From CAJQQY01 sp964352225 (GTDB taxonomy: Bacteria > Bacteroidota > Bacteroidia > Chitinophagales > Saprospiraceae), in contig CAYGRM010000332.1 of NCBI GenBank assembly GCA_964352225.1, forward strand, positions 1-7,502: 7,502 bases of DNA, written 5' to 3'. Of this stretch, positions 1 through 5,271 are shown piece after piece (the first letter of the stretch is position 1; every line of letters begins with the position of its first letter). The notes under the pieces are model-generated. The model saw only the letters and a list, made by a program, of their open reading frames with translations, was not told the origin of the DNA and searched no databases. The position numbers were made by a program, and so were the translations under genes.

Positions 1-95
1 TTTTTTGTAATTATATTGTTAGGGTGGTCGCTTAGAGTAAACACGGTTCAGAGGTTGCTGCGATGTTTTTATACTTATAGGCTTGTGGCGAGCGG
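1..95. repeat. Dispersed intergenic repeat, copy 1 (cut by window start)
   Basis: This stretch aligns with 5145-5249 in the same orientation. Shared blocks include TTTTTTGTAATTA, ATTGTTAGG, TCGCTTA, GAGTAAACACGGT, CAGAGG and GGCGAGCGG near the end. The middle is diverged and shorter than in copy 2, because the CGCTAGCG block is missing. The window starts inside the element, so the left arm that copy 2 has at 5114-5134 would lie outside. It sits 3' of the secreted-protein gene. No ORF is in it. It could be a REP-like palindromic element of the kind moved by RAYT transposases; no such transposase is visible, so that is only a guess. Confidence 0.7.
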
Positions 96-136
96 ATAGA
101 AAAACGTATAGACCATTTTGATAATGGCTTTTCTAT
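96..136. other. Imperfect two-part hairpin
   Basis: ATAGAAAA (96-103) is the reverse complement of TTTTCTAT (129-136). Nested inside, CCATT (113-117) pairs with AATGG (123-127) around a 5-base loop. The two stems are separated by an unequal internal loop of 9 bases on one side and 1 on the other. It lies directly after repeat copy 1 and about 70 bp beyond the stop of the secreted-protein gene. It may be a backup terminator, part of the repeat element, or chance pairing in AT-rich DNA. Confidence 0.3.
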
Positions 137-141
137 AGTAA

Positions 142-175
142 ACCCCGAATCTTTGAAGAACCAAAAATTCGGGGT
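142..175 (-). terminator. Probable transcription terminator hairpin after the secreted-protein gene
   Basis: ACCCCGAAT (142-150) and ATTCGGGGT (167-175) form a perfect 9-bp stem with a 16-base loop, the most GC-rich pairing in this AT-rich gap. It lies 32 bp beyond the stop codon of the T9SS protein gene. Read on the minus strand, the stem is followed only by a weak T run (TTTACTATAG). On the plus strand it is followed by a T-rich tail (ATTTATACTTTTT), so it may act in both directions. The long loop makes it less than ideal as an intrinsic terminator. Confidence 0.6.
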
Positions 176-207
176 ATTTATACTTTTTATCGAATATCTA
201 AAAAGAA

Positions 208-3177
208 TTAAATTCGATTAATTTTCCAACTTAGGCTTTCTCCACTTTTCATCTTGACTTCCAAAATGTAAATACCTTGTTTTTCATCAGATAGATTAAT
301 TTCTATTTGTTCATCCATCGGATTAAACTCTTTTATTCTCATCCCTACAAGATTGAATACATTAATTTTATCCACTAGGGATGCTTCTAATCCCTCAATA
401 ACAACAAAATCTCTAGTTGGATTTGGATAGACATTAATGTCGTTGATATTTATATTGCCTATAGATACTTGATCCCAAGTGAATTGGTCAGATAAGACCG
501 TGCAATTTTCATTTGAAACTTCAACCGTATATATTCCATTCATTAAGGAGTCTTTGTAAAGTGCAGAAGGTTCAGGGCCAAAAGGAATAGGATTTCCATT
601 AAAATACCATTGATAAGTATAGAGTCCAAATTGTGGAAATGCAAAAATCAAAGTATCATTTTCTAAAATATCGGCTTCCAAATAACTTACTGTCGGGCCA
701 ATTCCAGAAGAGTATCCAAATTCTGGACAAAGTGTTGGATATGCAGTAATCGTGTACATTCCTGGCTCTTTTGCATAAATGCTATCATTATTGGAATCAG
801 GAATTAAAGTGCCATCAAGATACCATTCGAATGCTCCCCAATCTCCCGGGAATCCGAGATGTAGTAAAGTGGAATCTCCTTCCATACATAATTCAGCATT
901 ATTATAAGAAGCTATAGCAGGTGGAGAAAACGCCCATGTGTCAATTATGACAGGGTCAGAATATCCTACACAACCCGCAGAATCTACCACAGCTGTGAAC
1001 CAATCTACGTTTGCATTTACCGTTATGGTATCTGAAATTGCTCCTGCAATTACATCTCCCAATGCATAATCATCATCGCCTGCATAAAGTAATGAATACC
1101 ATGCATATGAATCATATTGGCCACTTAATGATAATAAAACAGGCTCTCCAGCACAAAAAACATAATTAGGAATAGAATCATATGGACTAGTGTGCCAACT
1201 GTTGATTCCATAATTCGGGTCAGGAGTAATCGTAGGATTCACCGTTGGACGAAGCCCTATAATATTACTTGTTATTTTTAATCCATTTGGACATGAAAAA
1301 TGCCTTGCTTTTGCTTGATAGGTTTGAAACTCTGCTACGGTTTGACTTGCATCACTTCCTGCACCAATTATTGGCACATATTCTTTTTCATACCCATTAC
1401 TTCCAATCACAATATCTTCTTCAAACCATTGGATATTTTCCCAATTAAATCCTCCACTTATATTCAGCGTAGCAGTATCTCCTACACAAAGTGTTGCATC
1501 TGTTGACCAAATAAGTAATTCTCTTTCTGTGTAGTCAAAAATAATTTTATCTGAGGAAGTGACGGTTACACTTGGACAGGCAACCACACTTGCTTGCAAT
1601 TGGTAAACCCCTGGCATATCTATTTCTAATAACGTGGTATCAGCACCTGCAATAGGTTCAAAAATTCCGTTCACCTCTTGATACCATTGAAAATCCTGAT
1701 AATCTCCTGCAGCCCATGAAGGGATAAAAATAGTATTCATACTATCTGTGCATAAGTAGTCTTGATTAAAATCAGCCGTGTTTAAGAAGATGTTGCTATT
1801 AGCATAACTATTTAAAAAGACAGACTTAATAGCAGTACATCCTTGAAATTCACCCACTACTGTTATATAAATGGCGGTATCAAAAGTAAAAGAATAAGTA
1901 TTCCCTGCTACGTTAATTATATCATCATTTGTATAATTATTTGAACTACTATGAAGATACCAAGTATAGGTATAACCCTCATCATTCAAAACCACATCGA
2001 TATTTTCGCCAGGGCAGTATTGTTGAAAATTATTTACTCCAATTAATTGAGGTGAAATAACATCTTGATAATTCAAATTCACGGTGGCTGAAGTCAATGT
2101 AATTTCTGCCCATTCTGCATTAGAAACTTCTACTGAATAATTCCCTTCCTGCCATGATTGATTTACAGTAATCGAATTGGAAGAATTAAAAGCATCGAAG
2201 CCATCTCTTAACCATTTGTATGAATCATAATTATCGTCAACGGAAAAAGTCACAGGTGTACCTTCACATATTACATTAAAACTATTCGTATCAGCAGCAG
2301 TCATAATTATCGGAGGCGTGAAAAAACTTTCTACAACTGGTCGAGCATTCGTCTGAACGGTACAACCTCCAAGGGTTGCTTCTACTGCATAATAAGTCAG
2401 ATTGGCAGAAATAGTTGCCGTATAAGTTTCCGCATTTGCTCCAGCTATTGGTGAGAGGTTATTTTCATCAGGGCCACTCAACCATTGATAAGTGTCCATT
2501 CCTGAAGTTGTTGTCAAATCCAAATCTGAACCTCCTAAACCTAATGCACCTGAAAAAGAAATTGAGATATACGAAAGGTTGAGCGTATTGGAGTTTACAA
2601 CTTCAGAATTATAAGTCGCAGCTACATAATAACTTCCCGGTTGAGCAACATCATAACTTGCTGTCGTTGCTCCGGTAATAGCAATACCATTCATATACCA
2701 TTGATAGTTGGAAAAAGTATCCACTACAGAAAGAGTTTCTGTATCTGCGCCGTCATCACATAGTAACAGGTCATCACCACTTATTACCACATCTGACGCT
2801 ACATTGATTTCGAGAGGATCCGAATAATTCCATTGAGAAATAAATGGAGAAAAGAATCCTCCCCAAATCCAAACTTTTTCATTTATCGTAGTGGTAACAT
2901 TGTAAGTCCCATCACCATTATCTACTACTGTAGATGACCCAATGATGTCAGTCCAATTGGGGTCAGTTCCAAATCCTGGGAAAACCGGAGCTTCAGTATA
3001 AGTAAAAATTGAAGTAGGATATTCAAAAAAATAGTCCCACTTAAAAGTAACTTCAGTCCCCGGTGCCACCTCATACGGAGGAGTCAAACCAGCAGGAGAA
3101 ACAATGGTGAAGGTTTGAGATTGAGCCTGAATACTTCCAAATATTATAAATAAAAACAAGTAAAATAATCTATTCAT
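208..3177 (-). CDS. Secreted multi-Ig-like protein with T9SS type A sorting domain
   Basis: A large exported protein of unknown ligand or activity, 989 residues from the ATG at 3175-3177. An in-frame TTG at 3214-3216 would add 13 residues in front of the signal peptide and is less likely. Residues 1-18 form a signal peptide (hydrophobic LFLFIIFG core, probable cleavage after SIQA). Residues 22-125 are a distinct N-terminal region I do not recognise. Nine Ig-like modules follow, each marked by a Y/F-x-W-Y/F/L core strand; the key tryptophans are W160, W232, W322, W406, W498, W584, W693, W785 and W857, mostly followed by a G-x-Y strand and a late cysteine. Residues 904-989 are a T9SS type A sorting domain, with VYPNPTRD at about 916 and a GIYILEV strand near the end. 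In this family the signal peptide directs Sec export, and the C-terminal domain is removed on passage through the T9SS, leaving the protein on the surface or released. No enzyme domain is visible, so adhesion or matrix binding is the plausible role, as inference. It follows the regulator gene by 142 bp. Confidence 0.93.
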   Translation of the reverse strand: MNRLFYLFLFIIFGSIQAQSQTFTIVSPAGLTPPYEVAPGTEVTFKWDYFFEYPTSIFTYTEAPVFPGFGTDPNWTDIIGSSTVVDNGDGTYNVTTTINEKVWIWGGFFSPFISQWNYSDPLEINVASDVVISGDDLLLCDDGADTETLSVVDTFSNYQWYMNGIAITGATTASYDVAQPGSYYVAATYNSEVVNSNTLNLSYISISFSGALGLGGSDLDLTTTSGMDTYQWLSGPDENNLSPIAGANAETYTATISANLTYYAVEATLGGCTVQTNARPVVESFFTPPIIMTAADTNSFNVICEGTPVTFSVDDNYDSYKWLRDGFDAFNSSNSITVNQSWQEGNYSVEVSNAEWAEITLTSATVNLNYQDVISPQLIGVNNFQQYCPGENIDVVLNDEGYTYTWYLHSSSNNYTNDDIINVAGNTYSFTFDTAIYITVVGEFQGCTAIKSVFLNSYANSNIFLNTADFNQDYLCTDSMNTIFIPSWAAGDYQDFQWYQEVNGIFEPIAGADTTLLEIDMPGVYQLQASVVACPSVTVTSSDKIIFDYTERELLIWSTDATLCVGDTATLNISGGFNWENIQWFEEDIVIGSNGYEKEYVPIIGAGSDASQTVAEFQTYQAKARHFSCPNGLKITSNIIGLRPTVNPTITPDPNYGINSWHTSPYDSIPNYVFCAGEPVLLSLSGQYDSYAWYSLLYAGDDDYALGDVIAGAISDTITVNANVDWFTAVVDSAGCVGYSDPVIIDTWAFSPPAIASYNNAELCMEGDSTLLHLGFPGDWGAFEWYLDGTLIPDSNNDSIYAKEPGMYTITAYPTLCPEFGYSSGIGPTVSYLEADILENDTLIFAFPQFGLYTYQWYFNGNPIPFGPEPSALYKDSLMNGIYTVEVSNENCTVLSDQFTWDQVSIGNININDINVYPNPTRDFVVIEGLEASLVDKINVFNLVGMRIKEFNPMDEQIEINLSDEKQGIYILEVKMKSGESLSWKINRI

Positions 3178-3191
3178 GTTTGAAAATTTTG

Positions 3192-3255
3192 AATTGGTGA
3201 AAGAAATAAATAACAAATAATCTTTAATATTACAAGATTAAGGTTTTCACCAATT
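3192..3255. promoter_or_regulatory. 11-bp inverted repeat AATTGGTGAAA/TTTCACCAATT in the leader of the secreted-protein gene
   Basis: AATTGGTGAAA (3192-3202) and TTTCACCAATT (3245-3255) are perfect reverse complements with a 42-base spacer. The arm nearer the gene ends 14 bp before the ATG, so in RNA the stem could cover the translation start; as DNA it could be a bipartite operator. The 10-base core also occurs at 5029-5038 upstream of the regulator gene, which favours a protein-binding site. I see no convincing Bacteroidota promoter (TTG-N17-23-TAnnTTTG) here, although an ATTATTTG box lies within the spacer at 3214-3221. Confidence 0.45.
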
Positions 3256-3271
3256 GATAGTACATTATCAG

Positions 3272-3289
3272 GCGTGACAAAGCGTGACA
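3272..3289. promoter_or_regulatory. Phased direct repeat TGTCACGC x2, candidate operator
   Basis: Read on the minus strand, TGTCACGC occurs twice with a 2-base TT spacer (plus-strand GCGTGACA at 3272-3279 and 3282-3289). The 10-bp period places both units on the same helix face, as for a dimeric or tandem-bound regulator. It lies 95-112 bp upstream of the ATG of the secreted protein and 30 bp downstream of the regulator's stop codon, where an activator site would be expected. The central TTTG could also be a -33 element. Function is inferred from position only. Confidence 0.35.
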
Positions 3290-3319
3290 TTAGAAAAGGA
3301 ATAAGGAAATTGATAAAAA

Positions 3320-4981
3320 TCAGACTAATTCGTACTCACTCAAAAATGTTCTAATGTCTTGTTCCTTAGTTAAATTTAACTTTTCTCTTAACCTTTGTTT
3401 TCGTTTTCGGACAGAATCAGGTGAGATATTAGAGATTTGGGCAATCTCTTTATTATTCAAATTGATGAGTAAATAGGCACTCAGCCTCAAATCGGTTGGA
3501 GAAAGTGAAGAATGTTCTTGAAGCAATCGGCTAAAAAATCCAGTATGAACTTCTTCAAAATGAATCTTAAAGTTTTCCCATTGCTCATCCAAATTAATAT
3601 TTCGAGAAATGGTGTTTTTAGCATTTTTAACCAAATCTGCATTTTGAGTCGCATTTTGAAATTTCATTTTATCAAGCAGGCTGGTAATAGAAGTGAGTAT
3701 TTCATTTTTGTTTAAAAGGTGCATGGCTTTGGAAGCCAATTCTCGATTTTTCATTTCCAATTTTTGCTTTAACTGTTCTTGTAAAAGTTGATTTTTAGAA
3801 ATTTCGAGATTCGCCAATTTTTGTTCCTTTTCCAAAATAATATTTGTCTGTTGCAGGTTCGTGTTTTTGACTTTGATGGAATAATATAATAATATAGAAA
3901 AAACTAATAATCCTAAAATCGTTCCTCCCCATATCAGTTGCTCTTGTTTTGCTTTTTGATGAAGAAATTCAATTTCCTTTTCTTTTTTTCCAAACTCATA
4001 TTTCATTTGAATTTCAGAAACCCACTTTTGGCTTTTTTCATTGAGTAAAGTATCTTTCCAACTCAAGCTCTCATTATAATAATCAATCGCACTTTCAGTA
4101 TCTCCTTTATTTTCATAAGTTTTAGCCAACCAATTATAAGCTTCAATTATTTGATCTGTATTTTTTACAGGTAAAAAAGCATCTAAAGAACGGTTTAAAT
4201 AAATCGCTGAAGAATCAAAATTTTCAACCTGTAAAAGAGTTTTTCCATAGTTTAACTGAAAAAAAGGTTTGTAAAAATTCTCAAGATGAGTATCAGATAA
4301 TTGTATTGCCTTTCCATAATATTTTTTTGCCTCAGTATACTCTCCTTTTTGATATAGAATATTACCAATATTGTTTATCGCCACAGCAAGGCTGATCGTA
4401 TCTTTTTGTTCTTGAAAAATATCTTTCGCTTCCTGAAAAAAAATATTAGCTTGGTCAACATCTTTTTCTTGCTCTTTTAGATTGCCTAAGTTGATCAAAT
4501 TAATGCCAATTCCTATAGGTTCATTCCGCTCCCGACTAAGTGCAAGTGCCTTTGAAAAATATTCCTCAGCTTTTGCATAATTCTTGGAATTAGAATAAAT
4601 GATTCCGATGTTATTATAAATAGAATTGACAAGTTTGTCAGTTTGAAATTGTTGGGCTAAGTCCAAGGATAAAAAAAAGTAATTCAAAGCCTCCTCATCA
4701 GCATTATAATAAGCGTAAAGATTTCCAATATTTATATTGGTCATCACCTGAATACGTCCATTCTTAATTTTTTTAGCTTTGTCTATTACTCCTTTAAGTT
4801 TATTCAAAACCACCTCAAAATTCTCTGTGTGAGAAGAATTCACAGCATCTACTAACAATGAATCTACATAATTAGCATCCTCTACAATTATATTATCGTT
4901 AACATCTGAGCATCCTACCCAGCAAAATAATAAACTGATAAAAACCACAAAATTCCATTTCCCACTAATCAACTTTTTCAT
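3320..4981 (-). CDS. Membrane-anchored TPR regulator with LuxR-type HTH
   Basis: Predicted transcription regulator of 553 residues from the ATG at 4979-4981. A TTG 13 codons upstream is rejected because it would place non-signal sequence before the export signal. Residues 1-24 look like a lipoprotein signal (KK, hydrophobic core, then WVGC with Cys24); the W at -3 makes the lipobox weak. About six TPR units follow between residues 90 and 310, including NNIGIIYSNSKNYAKAEEYF and NNIGNILYQKGEYTEAKKYY. A transmembrane helix lies at about 349-369 and a charged coiled coil at about 370-415. The C-terminal LuxR/GerE-like HTH is at about 491-540, with LSPTDLRLSAYL, the NKEIAQISNISPDSV helices and the basic RKRKQRLREKL recognition segment. 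The implied topology is periplasmic TPR sensor, one membrane pass, cytoplasmic DNA-binding end. There is no receiver or kinase domain, so signalling is probably by direct conformational or oligomeric change. The adjacent downstream gene for a surface protein is the obvious candidate target; the shared TTTCACCAAT motif upstream of both genes agrees with this but does not prove it. Confidence 0.9.
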   Translation of the reverse strand: MKKLISGKWNFVVFISLLFCWVGCSDVNDNIIVEDANYVDSLLVDAVNSSHTENFEVVLNKLKGVIDKAKKIKNGRIQVMTNINIGNLYAYYNADEEALNYFFLSLDLAQQFQTDKLVNSIYNNIGIIYSNSKNYAKAEEYFSKALALSRERNEPIGIGINLINLGNLKEQEKDVDQANIFFQEAKDIFQEQKDTISLAVAINNIGNILYQKGEYTEAKKYYGKAIQLSDTHLENFYKPFFQLNYGKTLLQVENFDSSAIYLNRSLDAFLPVKNTDQIIEAYNWLAKTYENKGDTESAIDYYNESLSWKDTLLNEKSQKWVSEIQMKYEFGKKEKEIEFLHQKAKQEQLIWGGTILGLLVFSILLYYSIKVKNTNLQQTNIILEKEQKLANLEISKNQLLQEQLKQKLEMKNRELASKAMHLLNKNEILTSITSLLDKMKFQNATQNADLVKNAKNTISRNINLDEQWENFKIHFEEVHTGFFSRLLQEHSSLSPTDLRLSAYLLINLNNKEIAQISNISPDSVRKRKQRLREKLNLTKEQDIRTFLSEYELV

Positions 4982-4992
4982 ATTTTTTGCTT

Positions 4993-5021
4993 CAAAATAA
5001 TTAAAGGAATTAATTTTCAAA
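4993..5021 (-). promoter_or_regulatory. Weak candidate promoter of the regulator gene
   Basis: On the minus strand TTTG (5018-5021) is followed after 17 bases by TTATTTTG (4993-5000), one mismatch from the Bacteroidota TAnnTTTG box, and the spacing fits the TTG-N17-23-TAnnTTTG rule. Against it, transcription would start only a few bases before the ATG at 4981, giving a nearly leaderless mRNA. The AT-rich sequence also makes such matches easy to find. Confidence 0.22.
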
Positions 5022-5028
5022 TAAGTCT

Positions 5029-5038
5029 ATTGGTGAAA
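5029..5038. promoter_or_regulatory. TTTCACCAAT motif upstream of the regulator gene
   Basis: ATTGGTGAAA on the plus strand (TTTCACCAAT in the coding direction) lies 47-57 bp before the ATG of the TPR/LuxR-type gene. It repeats the core of the inverted-repeat arms at 3192-3202 and 3245-3255. Reading through the coding regions I found only partial matches. A binding site shared by both genes, possibly for autoregulation, is the simplest reading; it is an inference from three copies. Confidence 0.4.
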
Positions 5039-5113
5039 ATAGGAAATCTATTTTTTTTAGTAAAAAAAGGTGGAAATTATATTTTGTTTAAAAAAAGTAA
5101 ATCCCTTGCTCTC

Positions 5114-5214
5114 CGCTAGTGCTGAGTCTCTAGGTTGTTTTTACTTTTTTGTAATTACATTGTTAGGATAATCGCTTAAGAGTAAACACGGTCTCCAGAG
5201 GACCAGCGCTAGCG
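5114..5214. repeat. Long imperfect inverted repeat inside repeat copy 2
   Basis: The arm at 5114-5134 (CGCTAGTGCTG, then GTCTCTAGG) pairs with 5194-5214 (CCAGAGGACC, then AGCGCTAGCG). From the base upward there are 11 continuous pairs including one G-T, then a one-base bulge, three pairs, another one-base bulge, three pairs, a mismatch and two closing pairs. The loop is about 59 bases and holds the conserved repeat core. In the mRNA of the DUF262 gene this would be a 3' stem-loop. It could stabilise or end that transcript, or be the structured end of a mobile repeat. Confidence 0.55.
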
Positions 5215-5238
5215 ACGATATTTATATATTACAAGGGT

Positions 5239-5264
5239 GGGGCGAGCGGCTTGGGGCGAGCGGC
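5239..5264. repeat. Tandem 12-bp unit GGGGCGAGCGGC x2
   Basis: GGGGCGAGCGGC occurs at 5239-5250 and 5253-5264, separated by TT, a 14-bp period. Copy 1 of the larger repeat has a single related unit (TGGCGAGCGGA, 85-95), so the unit was duplicated in copy 2 or lost from copy 1. It ends 7 bp before the stop codon of the DUF262 gene. Confidence 0.8.
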
Positions 5265-5271
5265 AGTTTTA

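Larger units (their letters stand above)
5114..5264. repeat. Dispersed intergenic repeat, copy 2
   Basis: This is the more complete copy of the element at 1-95; the aligned part is 5145-5249. It lies between the DUF262 gene (stop at 5272-5274) and the regulator gene, in the same orientation as copy 1 and again directly 3' of a minus-strand gene. It is much more GC-rich than its surroundings at both ends. It has no ORF and no tRNA or rRNA likeness. The rest of the 290-bp gap, 4982-5113, is AT-rich and holds only the two weak regulatory candidates listed. Confidence 0.7.

Noticed and set aside
1300..1506. Plus-strand 68-codon ORF inside the secreted-protein gene
   Set aside because: It lies antisense within a well supported CDS; its Cys/Ile/Phe-rich sequence has no domain likeness, so it is a frame shadow.
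3178..3216. TTG start adding 13 residues to the secreted protein
   Set aside because: It would bury the signal peptide behind a polar extension; the ATG at 3177 starts the MNRLFYLFLF signal directly.
3214..3221. ATTATTTG as a -7 promoter box for the secreted-protein gene
   Set aside because: It departs from TAnnTTTG at the first two positions, and no TTG lies 17-23 bases upstream (the nearest are at 11 and 29).
3512..3715. Plus-strand 67-codon ORF antisense to the regulator gene
   Set aside because: It overlaps the HTH and linker coding region of the regulator, which is clearly the real frame.
4982..5020. TTG start adding 13 residues to the regulator
   Set aside because: The ATG at 4981 begins an MKKL-type export signal directly; the extension has no signal features.
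5101..5264. tRNA, retron or CRISPR repeat
   Set aside because: There is no cloverleaf, no regularly spaced short repeats with unique spacers, and no reverse transcriptase or cas gene nearby; the pattern fits a dispersed palindromic repeat better.
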